A stretch of 53,982 nucleotides of DNA, from assembly GCF_000300995.1 (NCBI RefSeq), contig NZ_AMRJ01000023.1, positions 1 to 53,982 on the forward strand, given 5' to 3'. The notes beneath the pieces were generated by a model. It saw only the letters and a program-made list of their open reading frames with translations. It searched no databases and had not been told where the DNA came from. This DNA comes from Alcanivorax hongdengensis A-11-3 (GTDB lineage Bacteria > Pseudomonadota > Gammaproteobacteria > Pseudomonadales > Alcanivoracaceae). How positions within the stretch are numbered: position 1 is the stretch's first letter; each line of letters starts with the position of its first letter. Both the position numbers and the translations under genes were made by a program. Below are positions 37,106 to 45,470 of this stretch, one piece after another.

Positions 37106-37190
37106 AATACAGATATAAAAAAATGAAATTGATACAGTACAGATGTGTTCTTTTGCGATCTGTACTGCTTTTTCTTTTCACCACTGTATT
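37106..37190. promoter_or_regulatory. MocR operator array between lysE-type and mocR genes
   Basis: A perfect 10-bp inverted repeat is present: CAGTACAGAT (37135-37144) and ATCTGTACTG (37158-37167). Further half-sites of the same type flank it: AATACAGAT (37106-37114), ATACAG (37132-37137) and CTGTATT (37184-37190). Several half-sites in both orientations are typical of MocR/PdxR-type operators in divergent promoters. Confidence 0.65.
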
Positions 37191-37226
37191 GATGGCCAAA
37201 AGCCATGACAGCGCCAGGGGAGAGCA

Positions 37227-38624
37227 ATGAGCCTGTACCAGAGTCTGGCGGATCGGCTGCAGGGGCTGATTCGCGATGATGTCTTTCCGGTGGGCAGCCG
37301 CCTGCCCGGTGTGCGGGTGCTGGCCCGGCAGCAGGGTGTCAGTGTGTCCACGGCGGTGAATGCCTGCCGGGAACTGGAGCAGCGCGGCGTGCTGGAAGCC
37401 CGGCCGCGGGCCGGTTATTTCGTCTGCCAGCCGCCGGTGTTGCGCGATACCCCCAGCATTCCCCGTGCCAGCCGCCGCCCGCGCCCGGTCACCGGCCAGG
37501 AGCGGGTATTGCGTATGCTGCAATCGGCCAACGACCCGGCCATGGTCAATCTGGCGGCGGCGGTGCCACACGCGGATTTCATGCCGGTGGCGGCGGTGGA
37601 GCGGGCCTTTCATACCGTGCTGCGTGAGCAACGCCGCCGCTGCGTGGGCTACGAGTTTCCGCCGGGGGCGCCGGAGCTGCGCACGCAGATCGCCCGGCGA
37701 CTGGCAGGCATGCAGTGTGCGGTAAGCCCGGACCAGGTGCTGATTACCAATTCCTGCCAGGAGTCGGTGACCATTGCCCTGCGCATGCTGACCAGGCCGG
37801 GGGATACGGTGGCCATCGAGTCGCCCACCTATTACGGCCTGCTGCAGGTGATCGAATCCCTGGGGCTGAAGGCGCTGGAAATTCCCACCGATCCGGAGCA
37901 GGGCATGTCCCTGGAGGCGCTGACCCTGGCGCTGGAGCGCTGGCCGGTAGCAGCCTGTGTGATGGTCACCAATTTCTCCAACCCGCTGGGGGTGTGCCTG
38001 TCCGATGCCCGCAAGCAGGCGCTGCTGAAATTGCTGTCCCGGCACCAGGTGCCGCTGGTGGAGGATGATATCTACGGTGACCTGCCGCTTGGCGGCCCGC
38101 GTCCGCGCCCGGTGAAAAGCTGGGACCGGGAGGGGCTGGTGTATTACTGCGCGTCGTCGTCCAAGAGCCTGTCCGCCGGCATGCGCGTGGGCTGGCTGGT
38201 GCCCGGTGGCGACCAGGCGCGGGCGGAGTATCTGCAGTATCTCAATACCGTGTGCGTCTCCACGCCTTCGCAGCTGGCACTGGCCGGCTTTCTGGAAAAG
38301 GGCCGTTATGATCGGCTGCTGCGTCAACTGAGCGGCGATTTTGCCCGCGGCGTGGCGCGCATGACGGAAAGGGTGACCCAGCTGTTCCCGGCACAAACGC
38401 GGGTCAGCCGCCCGGCCGGCGGGTTTGTGCTGTGGGTGGAGCTGCCCGGCCAGCTGGATACCACCGAGCTGATGGAAACGGCCATGGAAGCCGGCGTCAG
38501 TTTCGCCCCCGGCGCCATGTTTTCCGCCTCCGGCAAGTTCGGTAACTGCCTGCGACTCAATTGCGCGGTGAAATGGGATAACCGGGTGGAGCAGGCGCTG
38601 GTGACGCTGTCGCGGCTGCTATAG
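37227..38624 (+). CDS. MocR-type GntR/aminotransferase regulator
   Basis: This 465-residue protein has an N-terminal GntR winged helix-turn-helix (about 1-70: SLYQSLADRLQGLIRDDVFPVGSRLPGVRVLA) joined to a fold-type I aminotransferase domain. The PLP lysine is K313 in SSSKSLSAG; VTNFSNPLGV and the YYGLL stretch are also family-like. Such regulators sense PLP or an amino compound. It is divergent from the LysE-family exporter and likely autoregulates through the half-sites at 37106-37190. GGAG-like GGGGAGAG lies just before the ATG. Confidence 0.92.
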   Translation: MSLYQSLADRLQGLIRDDVFPVGSRLPGVRVLARQQGVSVSTAVNACRELEQRGVLEARPRAGYFVCQPPVLRDTPSIPRASRRPRPVTGQERVLRMLQSANDPAMVNLAAAVPHADFMPVAAVERAFHTVLREQRRRCVGYEFPPGAPELRTQIARRLAGMQCAVSPDQVLITNSCQESVTIALRMLTRPGDTVAIESPTYYGLLQVIESLGLKALEIPTDPEQGMSLEALTLALERWPVAACVMVTNFSNPLGVCLSDARKQALLKLLSRHQVPLVEDDIYGDLPLGGPRPRPVKSWDREGLVYYCASSSKSLSAGMRVGWLVPGGDQARAEYLQYLNTVCVSTPSQLALAGFLEKGRYDRLLRQLSGDFARGVARMTERVTQLFPAQTRVSRPAGGFVLWVELPGQLDTTELMETAMEAGVSFAPGAMFSASGKFGNCLRLNCAVKWDNRVEQALVTLSRLL

Positions 38625-38657
38625 GCCTGACAAGCTTCGGCTTGCCATACTAACGCC

Positions 38658-38690
38658 AGAGGCCGCGCCCAAACCCTGGGCGCGGCCTCT
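38658..38690. terminator. Terminator between mocR and kamA
   Basis: A perfect 14-bp stem (38658-38671 with 38677-38690; AGAGGCCGCGCCCA on the left) has a 5-nt loop and is followed by TTTGCGTT. It lies between two convergent genes. The short T-run makes it moderate as an intrinsic terminator. Confidence 0.7.
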
Positions 38691-38739
38691 TTGCGTTCAG
38701 ATCCGTGCCGCGCTCTTGCGCGCCGCCGTCAACGGATCC

Positions 38740-40086
38740 TTACTCGCCTTCCATCTCGGCCAGTTCCTCTTCAAAGAAGAACTGCGAATCGCCCAGGGCC
38801 GGTTCCAGGTGGTTGAGCCAGGTGGCGTCCTCGTTGTACTTGGCGAAGAACGGACGCTGTACCCAGTCATGGTTGCGGCCCTGGATAAAGCGCAGCACAA
38901 AGACCTTCTCGCCCTTGATCTCGGTGACGCCCTGGATTTCCACCTTGCCCGGGTGGCTGGACATGCTCGGGCCACGGGCGGTACGGGCAATGCCGGAGAC
39001 CTGCTTCATGGCATCGCGGTAGATCTGCCAGGCTTTCGCCAGCGGCACTTCGAAGTAATGGCGGGCACCGGTGTCGCGCTCCACGAACATGTAGTAGGGG
39101 ATGATGCCCAGCTCCACCTGGCTTTGCCACAGCTTGGCCCAGTCATCGGCGTTGTCGTTGATGTGGGCCAGCAGCGGGCCCTGGGCCCGGATTTCTGCGC
39201 CGGTGTCGCGCACGCGGCGAATCGCTTCCTTGGCGATGTCGGTGCGCAGTTCCTGCCAGTGGTTGTAGTGGGCCATCAGCGCCAGGTGTTTGCCGCTGTC
39301 GATCACTTCGCGGAACAGGTCCAGCAGGTCCTGGGCATCGGCGTCGGAGACCACGCGGTGGGGCCAGAAGGTCAGCGCCTTGGAGCCGATGCGGATGGTG
39401 CGGATCTGTTCCAGTTCCAGCAGCGGTTCGATGTGGGCACGCAGGTTTTTGGTTTTCATCACCAGCGGGTCGCCGCCGGTGATCAGCACATCGGTGATTT
39501 CCGGGTGGGCCTGGATGTATTTTTTCAGCTGGCCGGCTTCCTTGGCGGCGATCTTCAGATCGTTGTCGCCAATGAACTGGGCCCAGCGGAAACAGAAGGT
39601 GCAGTAGCTGTGGCACACCTGCCCCTGGCTGGGGAAGAACAGCACGGTCTCGTTGTACTTGTGCTGGATGCCGTTGATCTTCTCGCCATCCACCTCCGGG
39701 ATGTTGTGCTCCATCTGGCCGGCCGGGTGCGGGTTGAGTGCTTCACGGACTTCGGCGATGGCCTGCTTGATGGTGTCCTTGTCGCCATCTCGCATGGCGT
39801 TGGCCACATGGTCGAAGTGCTCCGGCGCCAGCATGCCCTTCTGCGGGAAGGTCAGCTGGTAGATGGGGTCATTGGGTACCTTGTCCCAGTCGATCAGCTC
39901 GTCGATCACGTACTCGTTGACGCGGAAGGGCAGCACGCTGGCCACCACCTCCATGGCGAAGCGGGTGTCCTCGTCCAGGCGCTGTAGCGGCTCGATCTTG
40001 TCCAGCTGTTTGGCGGTGAATACCTTGAAACGGCGCGGTTCTTCCGTGCTCTGGTGCAGCGGAATCACGGTATTGGTGTCTCTCAT
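38740..40086 (-). CDS. kamA: KamA-family radical SAM lysine 2,3-aminomutase
   Basis: This 448-residue radical SAM, PLP-dependent enzyme converts L-lysine (or a close amino acid) to its beta form. It starts at the ATG at 40086, preceded by AGGAG. The cluster motif CHSYCTFC gives C158, C162 and C165 for the 4Fe-4S centre; LITGGDPLVMK follows. It is longer than EpmB (about 340), which modifies EF-P. The extra N- and C-terminal parts fit the longer KamA-like group found in marine bacteria. It sits convergent to mocR and near a LysE-type exporter, but a shared pathway is not shown. A leader of about 290 nt precedes it. Confidence 0.88.
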   Translation of the reverse strand: MRDTNTVIPLHQSTEEPRRFKVFTAKQLDKIEPLQRLDEDTRFAMEVVASVLPFRVNEYVIDELIDWDKVPNDPIYQLTFPQKGMLAPEHFDHVANAMRDGDKDTIKQAIAEVREALNPHPAGQMEHNIPEVDGEKINGIQHKYNETVLFFPSQGQVCHSYCTFCFRWAQFIGDNDLKIAAKEAGQLKKYIQAHPEITDVLITGGDPLVMKTKNLRAHIEPLLELEQIRTIRIGSKALTFWPHRVVSDADAQDLLDLFREVIDSGKHLALMAHYNHWQELRTDIAKEAIRRVRDTGAEIRAQGPLLAHINDNADDWAKLWQSQVELGIIPYYMFVERDTGARHYFEVPLAKAWQIYRDAMKQVSGIARTARGPSMSSHPGKVEIQGVTEIKGEKVFVLRFIQGRNHDWVQRPFFAKYNEDATWLNHLEPALGDSQFFFEEELAEMEGE

Positions 40087-40427
40087 GGCATCACTCCTCG
40101 TTGTTGCCTGCACAAAGCCACCGGGCGCCGGACAAACGGGGGCCACGTGAGGCTCTGGCCGGGCCAGAAAACGCTCGGCTGGTGAAGGTCACCAGCTGAT
40201 CTACATTGTTCGGTTCAGGTGGCCAGCAACGCTGGCATGGCTTGGGCTCAAGGGCCCGTACTGCAGTGCGCCGGTCCTGGTGGCGCGGGAGGCATGGAGG
40301 GGTGTGCGGGGCCAGCGGTTGTGGTTATCACGGTGGCTGAAACCCGGTGCCGCCAGCGGCGACCCCTCCAGAAGAGCGCGTATTCTAGGGAAACTGGCTC
40401 AATAGCGCAAAAACACGGGGGATGTTG
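40087..40427 (-). promoter_or_regulatory. kamA promoter and long structured leader
   Basis: On the minus strand a strong promoter is visible: TTGCGC (complement of 40405-40410), 17 bp, TAGAAT (complement of 40382-40387). The start would be near 40375, leaving about 290 nt before kamA. The leader has two perfect palindromes: TCTGGCC-G-GGCCAGA (40154-40168) and GCTGGTGA-AGG-TCACCAGC (40178-40196). A short minus-strand frame encodes the Pro-rich peptide MPPAPPGPAHCSTGP but lacks a Shine-Dalgarno. I do not recognise a known riboswitch. Nothing else is seen in this gap. Confidence 0.5.
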
Positions 40428-41438
40428 TCAGGGCGACGGGCCGGCCTGGCGGCCCCGGTAGTGGCTGGGGGAGGTGCCGAACCAGCGGCGGAAGGCGCGG
40501 CTGAAATTGGCCGGTTCGCTGAAGCCCAGCTGGCGGGCCACCTCCTCGATGGGTGTGCGGGTCGTCATCAGCAGGTCTGCGGCCAGGCTTTTGCGCACCT
40601 GGGTGAGCAGGTCCGAGTAGCTGGTATCACAGTCTTTCAGGCGCCGCTGCAGGGTGCGTATGCCCATCTTCATTTGCCGGGCCAGTTGCGGTTCGCCCAG
40701 CTGGCCCTCCAGCAGCAGCTGCTCCAGGCAGGTGCGCGCCCGCAGGGCCAGGTGGTACTGGCTGCGGTGTTGCAGCCCGCGGGTAATCAGTGCCTGGTTA
40801 TGGCGGCACAGCTCCCGGTCGCGCTGGGGTTGCAGGGCGAGAAAGGGTGCCAGTTCATAGACCAGGCGGTTGTGCTTGCTGCCGGTGACCACCGGCCAGG
40901 GCCACTGGTGCGCGGCGGCGTGGCTGGCGTTCATCTCGATCATCAGGGGGGTGATGCGCCGGCTGCCCAGTTGGCCGACCAGCTGGGCAATGCCGGCCAT
41001 CAGCCAGTCCATCAGCGCGCCGCGATACAGTTGCAGCGGCGCGGCCCGCAGGGTGATGTGCAATTGTGGCGGCTGTGACTCCACGCTCAGATGCAGCCCT
41101 TCGAGCAGCCAGTCGAAATGGTGGCCCAGCGCTTCGCAGGCTTCCAGCATGCTGTCACTGAAACGCATCACCACGCCCAGGGCATAGAGATCATGCAGCT
41201 GCAGTTGCTGGCCGGCCAGCAAACCCAGGGAGCGGTCCCGGTAGCGGCTGCTGGCCAGGCCATAGACATCCGCCAGCTGTAGCAGATCAATGCGCTGGTG
41301 GGCCAGCTGCGGCAGGTTTTCCTCCAGCCCGCATTCGCGCAGTATGCCGTGCCAGTCCCGCGAACGCCGGGCCAGCGCGCGGCACAGTACGGCCACCATG
41401 ATGCCGGAAGCGGTGGGTGTCAGGCTGTCCTTGGGCAT
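40428..41438 (-). CDS. AraC-family transcriptional regulator
   Basis: This 336-residue regulator starts at the ATG at 41438 with AGGAA upstream. A frame extending to 41591 would overlap the divergent cls gene and is unlikely. The N-terminal 180 residues are of the arabinose-binding-like AraC_binding_2/OruR kind (DLYALGVVMRFSDSMLEACEAL). The C-terminal HTH_18 covers about 235-330 (RQMKMGIRTLQRRLKDCDTSY, IEEVARQLGFSEPANFSRAFRRWFGTSPSHYR). It is divergent from cardiolipin synthase with 64 bp between starts, so cls is a possible target. The ligand is unknown. Confidence 0.9.
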   Translation of the reverse strand: MPKDSLTPTASGIMVAVLCRALARRSRDWHGILRECGLEENLPQLAHQRIDLLQLADVYGLASSRYRDRSLGLLAGQQLQLHDLYALGVVMRFSDSMLEACEALGHHFDWLLEGLHLSVESQPPQLHITLRAAPLQLYRGALMDWLMAGIAQLVGQLGSRRITPLMIEMNASHAAAHQWPWPVVTGSKHNRLVYELAPFLALQPQRDRELCRHNQALITRGLQHRSQYHLALRARTCLEQLLLEGQLGEPQLARQMKMGIRTLQRRLKDCDTSYSDLLTQVRKSLAADLLMTTRTPIEEVARQLGFSEPANFSRAFRRWFGTSPSHYRGRQAGPSP

Positions 41439-41502
41439 GCCGATCGTTCCTGATCCGGCCAGTGTGTTATCTTGTTGATGCCTGTTGGGGAGACGGAGCT
41501 CA

Positions 41503-42954
41503 ATGGATTTGCACACCAGCGGTTGGAAAACCGTGCTCAGTGGCTGGGTCGACATGATCAGCCCGTTCTGGCCGCAGATTGCGGCCACCATCAGTATCAG
41601 TCTGGCGGTGGTGGTGACCGTTCATGTCACCCAGCACAAGCGCGACTCCCGTGCCGCAGCGGCCTGGACCGGGCTGGTATGGCTGGTGCCATTGCTGGGG
41701 GCGATTCTTTATCTGTTACTGGGCGTCAATCGTATCCGCCGTCGGGCAAGGCAGCTCACCGGGGGGATCATCGATGCCGCCGATGGCTGGCGGGTGGCCG
41801 CAGAGGCTCAGCCCGAGCCCAAACATCTGCAGGTGCTCAGCCGCCTGGTGGGCAGCCTGACGCATCTTCCCCTGACCGCCGGCAATGCCATTACCCCCAT
41901 GGATGCCCCCGGGGCGCTGCAGGCCATGATCGCCCGGATCGATGCGGCCACGGAAAGCGTTTATCTGGCCACCTATATTTTCGGTAACGATGCCGCCGGC
42001 AAACCCCTCAGCGACGCCCTGGCCCGGGCAGTGACGCGGGGTGTGCGCGTGCGGGTGCTGATCGACGGGGTGGGGTCGTTGTATTCGCTGCCGCCGGTGA
42101 TCTACCGGCTTCGCCGCCAGGGCGTACGCGTGGAGCGTTTTCTGCACTCCCTGGCGCCCTGGCGCATGCCTTACATGAACCTGCGTAATCACCGCAAATT
42201 CATGGTGGTGGATCGGCAATGGGGATTCACCGGTGGCATGAATATCCGTGCCGGTTATATCCAGTCGCCGCCGCGTATCACTGATCTGCACGTGGCGGTG
42301 GAAGGGCCGGTAGTAGGGCAGCTGCTGCGCAGTTTTGCCGCCGACTGGTATTTCACCTGCGGGGAATTGCTGGAGACCAGCTATTGCGGGGCGGCCCGGG
42401 TCGGTGACGTGCAGGCCCGTGGCATCAGCGCCGGCCCGGATGCGGATTTCGACAAACGCCGGCTAACCCTGCTGGCCTCCATTGGCAGTGCCGAGCACCG
42501 CATTCGAATCGTCACCCCTTATTTCGTGCCGGACCTGACCTTGCTGGCCACCTTGCAGCTGGCCATGCTCAAGGGCGTGCAAGTCCAGGTGGTGGTGCCG
42601 GCCAGAAACAATCTGCGGCTGGTGCATTGGGCCAGCATGCATGCCCTGCGCTGGCTGGTGGATGAGGGCGCCGAGCTGCACCTGTCGGCAGCGCCCTTTG
42701 ATCACAGCAAGGTGATGAGCGTGGACCAGCACTGGGTGATGGTGGGTTCCGGCAACTGGGATGCCCGCAGTCTGCGACTCAATTTTGAATTTGATCTGGA
42801 GTGCTACTGCGAAGCGCTGGCCGGCCAGCTGGATCGCTGGATCGACCGGCGTATCGAGCAGGGGCGTCACATGACTTCAGCGGATTTCCAGCAGATGGCG
42901 CCCTGGCGGCGGGTGCGCAATGCGTTGGCGCACATGATGGAGCCCTATCTCTGA
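41503..42954 (+). CDS. cls: Cardiolipin synthase (PLD superfamily)
   Basis: This 483-residue enzyme joins phosphatidyl groups to make cardiolipin at the inner membrane. It starts at the ATG at 41503, GGAG just upstream; a TTG at 41485 is less likely. Two N-terminal membrane segments (about 22-42 and 55-76) form the PLDc_N region. Two HKD motifs follow: H230-x-K232-(x4)-D237 in NHRKFMVVDRQWGFTGG, and H401-x-K403-(x4)-D408 in DHSKVMSVDQHW, with GSGNWDARS after the second. The gene is complete and of usual length for ClsA-type enzymes. Confidence 0.93.
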   Translation: MDLHTSGWKTVLSGWVDMISPFWPQIAATISISLAVVVTVHVTQHKRDSRAAAAWTGLVWLVPLLGAILYLLLGVNRIRRRARQLTGGIIDAADGWRVAAEAQPEPKHLQVLSRLVGSLTHLPLTAGNAITPMDAPGALQAMIARIDAATESVYLATYIFGNDAAGKPLSDALARAVTRGVRVRVLIDGVGSLYSLPPVIYRLRRQGVRVERFLHSLAPWRMPYMNLRNHRKFMVVDRQWGFTGGMNIRAGYIQSPPRITDLHVAVEGPVVGQLLRSFAADWYFTCGELLETSYCGAARVGDVQARGISAGPDADFDKRRLTLLASIGSAEHRIRIVTPYFVPDLTLLATLQLAMLKGVQVQVVVPARNNLRLVHWASMHALRWLVDEGAELHLSAAPFDHSKVMSVDQHWVMVGSGNWDARSLRLNFEFDLECYCEALAGQLDRWIDRRIEQGRHMTSADFQQMAPWRRVRNALAHMMEPYL

Positions 42955-43114
42955 TTGCGATAAGGTCAAAATGACATCAAAGTGCAACCTGGATCACGTT
43001 GTTTGCGGCTGTGACAGGGTAAGCTCGCCGGCCTTGGGCCTGAAAACCGTTTTCTGACCGGGCCGAAGCGCCGGGCTCTGATAAGACCAATAATAAAGCC
43101 GTCAGGATGACGTC

Positions 43115-43873
43115 ATGACAATCAAGACATTGCTGCTGCTGTCAGCCTGCCTGTGGAGTCTGGCCGCCCACGCCGACCGCGCGCTGCTACCGGACAGCGT
43201 GACCTGGACCAAGGTCACCGACCGTGACGGTATCGAAGTCTATCGTGCCGACAACCATTCCCGCATCGAAACCTTCCGGGGCAAGGCCCGCATTGCCATC
43301 AAGGATTTTAACGCTGTCGGCGCCCTGCTGGATGATTACGAGGCCATGGCCGATGTGCTGCACATGGTCTCGGCCATCCACAACGTCAAACGTGAGTCGC
43401 CCTTTGTGCGCGATGTCTATATCACCACCCAGCTACCCTGGCCGGTGAATGACCGGGATGCGCCGCTGCGGGTGACGTTTTACCAGGAGCCGGACACCAT
43501 GGCACTGGTGATGCCGTTCCACATCAATCAGGACGCCATGCCGGAGCAGGAGGGTTACATCCGCATGCCGCAGATGCAGGGCTTTTTCCGGTTCGAACCG
43601 GTGATGCCGGGGCAGATGGATGTGACCTTGCAGGTGGTGCTGGACCCGGGCGGCTCCCTGCCGGCCTGGCTGGCCAACATCATTCTCAGTGATATTCCCT
43701 ACTACTCCCTCAAGCGCCTGCGGCGGGCCGTCAATCAACCGCGCTTCCAGGGGATTGCCCACGGCTATTACAAGACGCCGGCCGGCTGGCAGCAGCCGGC
43801 CGGCGCCGGTCAGGCCATTACCGCTTCAACGGCGAGCCCGGGCCCAGCAGGGCCCAGAGAATCAGCCCGATAA
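43115..43873 (+). CDS. START-domain protein, periplasmic
   Basis: This 252-residue protein has a signal peptide (ending AAHA-DR at about residue 20) and one START/SRPBCC lipid-binding domain (about 30-225). Typical stretches are WTKVTDRDGIEVYRADN, TTQLPWPVNDRDAPLRV and VLDPGGSLPAWLANIILSDIPYYSLKRLR. Bacterial secreted START proteins are thought to bind lipids or other hydrophobic ligands; the ligand is unknown. The last 56 bp overlap, in antiparallel, the small membrane-protein gene at 43818-43994, and the C-terminal tail there (GAGQAITASTASPGPAGPRE) is low-complexity. The real protein core ends before it. Confidence 0.85.
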   Translation: MTIKTLLLLSACLWSLAAHADRALLPDSVTWTKVTDRDGIEVYRADNHSRIETFRGKARIAIKDFNAVGALLDDYEAMADVLHMVSAIHNVKRESPFVRDVYITTQLPWPVNDRDAPLRVTFYQEPDTMALVMPFHINQDAMPEQEGYIRMPQMQGFFRFEPVMPGQMDVTLQVVLDPGGSLPAWLANIILSDIPYYSLKRLRRAVNQPRFQGIAHGYYKTPAGWQQPAGAGQAITASTASPGPAGPRESAR

Positions 43874-43994
43874 GCGGTACGATCAGTACCAGCAGCACCC
43901 ACAGCACCTTGGCGCCGGTTTCGGCGCTGGACTGGATAATCATCACGATGGCGTAAATCGCCAGTGCCAGTTGCAACAGTCCCAGCAGTTTCAT
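43818..43994 (-). CDS. 58-residue PLDc_N-type membrane protein
   Basis: This small gene reads MKLLGLLQLALAIYAIVMII, then QSSAETGAKVLWVLLVLIVP, then LIGLILWALLGPGSPLKR. It has two transmembrane segments and the W-x-L-x-(V/I)-P-L-x-G-x-x-x-W pattern of the phospholipase D N-terminal (PLDc_N) family of stand-alone mini-proteins. A GAGGGAC Shine-Dalgarno-like stretch lies before the ATG at 43994. It overlaps the 3' end of the START gene in antiparallel. A cls gene with the same kind of N-terminal domain lies 1 kb away. Function unknown; probably an inner-membrane protein. Confidence 0.78.
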   Translation of the reverse strand: MKLLGLLQLALAIYAIVMIIQSSAETGAKVLWVLLVLIVPLIGLILWALLGPGSPLKR

Positions 43995-44091
43995 CGTCGT
44001 CCCTCTCTACCTTTGGTCCATGGCGTTACGCCGGTCCCCTCAATCTAGGCAAGCTTGCCGGCCAGGTAAACAACACCGCTGTAAAAGACTG

Positions 44092-45285
44092 TCATGCGTC
44101 AGCGTTGCGGCGCGCCGGGGGCCCGGCATGGATGGCGATACCGTAGGCCACTGCCACCACGCCCACCACACCGCCGAGCAGGCAGACGCCGGTCCAGCCA
44201 TGGTGCTGATAGGCCGCGGCGGAACCCAGCGAGCCCAGGGCGCCGCCGACAAAGTAGAGGAACATGTAGCCGGAGTTGAGGCGATTGCGGGCAGCCTCAT
44301 CCAGGGTAAAGATCATGTTCATGTTGGTGATGTGCACCGCCTGCAGGGCCAGGTCCAGCAGCACAATGCCGGCAATCAGCGCTATCAGTGACACGGCGCC
44401 CAGCCCCAGCAGTCCCCAGGAGATCAACAGCGTTACCACTCCCAGCACGGTCAGCCGGGCACCATGGCCCCGGTCGGTAAGGACCCCGGCATGGCGGGCG
44501 GACAGGGCGCCGGTGGCTCCGGCCAGGCCAAACAGGCCGATGGTGGCATCGGAGAACGACCAGGGCTCGCTGGACAGCAGAAACGCCAGTGACGTCCACA
44601 GAATGCTGAACATGGCAAAGATCATGCAGCCCAGCATGGAACGTTGGCGGTGCAGCGGGTGGCGGGCAAACTGGGCGAACACCGAGGCGATCAGCTGCCC
44701 GTAGTGCATTCGGGCACTCTGGGCGTAGCGGGGCAGCGCGCGCCACAGGGCCAGGGTGTTCAGCAACATCAGGGCGGCGGCTACCCAGTAGACCGTATGC
44801 CAGTCCCCCAGGCTCGACAGGGCGCCGGCGGCCGTGCGGGCCAGCAGGATGCCCAGTAACAGGCCACTCATCACCGTGCCCACCACCTTGCCCCGTTGTG
44901 CTGCCGGCGACAGGGTGGCGGCAAACGGCACCAGCACCTGGGCGACCACGGAAAAGGCACCGGTAACGGCGGTGCCAACCAGCAGGGCCGTCAGCGAGTC
45001 GGCGGTGGCACTGACCAGCAGCCCGGCGGTGGCAAACAGCATCATGATGACAATCAGGCGGCGACGCTCCACCAGGTCCCCCAACGGCACCAGCAGGATC
45101 AGGCCCAGCGCATAGCTGGCCTGGGCCACGGTAACAATGATGCCGGCCTTGGCATAGGACAGGCCGAGCTGGCTGGAAATGGTGTGCAGCAACGGCTGCG
45201 CATAGTAGTTGCTGGCTACCACCAGGCCGGTGGTGGTGGCCATGAGCAGAACCAGAAGGGGCGAAAGCGTCTGCCTCGAGGTCAT
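44092..45285 (-). CDS. MFS transporter
   Basis: This 397-residue inner-membrane protein has about twelve transmembrane segments. MFS loop motifs are visible: PLGDLVERRRLIVIMML after helix 2 (motif A) and GVLTDRGHGARLTVLG in the second half. The N-terminal start NYYAQPLLHTISSQLGLS is typical of the group that includes putative arabinose/drug exporters (YnfM-like). The substrate cannot be predicted. No linked regulator is present. Confidence 0.9.
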   Translation of the reverse strand: MTSRQTLSPLLVLLMATTTGLVVASNYYAQPLLHTISSQLGLSYAKAGIIVTVAQASYALGLILLVPLGDLVERRRLIVIMMLFATAGLLVSATADSLTALLVGTAVTGAFSVVAQVLVPFAATLSPAAQRGKVVGTVMSGLLLGILLARTAAGALSSLGDWHTVYWVAAALMLLNTLALWRALPRYAQSARMHYGQLIASVFAQFARHPLHRQRSMLGCMIFAMFSILWTSLAFLLSSEPWSFSDATIGLFGLAGATGALSARHAGVLTDRGHGARLTVLGVVTLLISWGLLGLGAVSLIALIAGIVLLDLALQAVHITNMNMIFTLDEAARNRLNSGYMFLYFVGGALGSLGSAAAYQHHGWTGVCLLGGVVGVVAVAYGIAIHAGPPARRNADA

Positions 45286-45393
45286 GCAGGCTCCTGCTAG
45301 GTGAGGGCGCTACAGTGTCTGCAAGGTGTCAGCGAATAGCCAGCAGGAAAAGTGCAGCGGTGTGATCGAAAAAAGTGATCATGGTGAGGGAAA

Positions 45394-45470
45394 TGGCGCC
45401 CCGAACAGGAGTCGAACCTGTGACCTAGCGCTTAGGAGGCGCTTGCTCTATCCAACTGAGCTACCGGGGC
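45394..45470 (-). tRNA. tRNA-Arg (anticodon CCT)
   Basis: This is a complete 77-nt tRNA including the encoded CCA. The acceptor GCCCCGG pairs with TCGGGGC (one G-U). The D arm is TAGCTCAGTTGGATAGAGC, the anticodon loop CTCCTAA gives CCT (reads AGG), and the T arm is ACAGG-TTCGACT-CCTGT. The 5' end is followed upstream by a tandem array that repeats the first 19 or so nucleotides of this gene three more times. Confidence 0.97.

Noticed and set aside
36354..38396. 680-residue version of the LysE-family protein
   Set aside because: The extra N-terminal 449 residues are antisense to the MocR gene and cross the operator region; the family N-terminus fits the ATG at 37049.
40087..40380. Lysine riboswitch upstream of kamA
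   Set aside because: I could not find the conserved lysine-riboswitch core; the palindromes present do not form its five-helix junction by eye.
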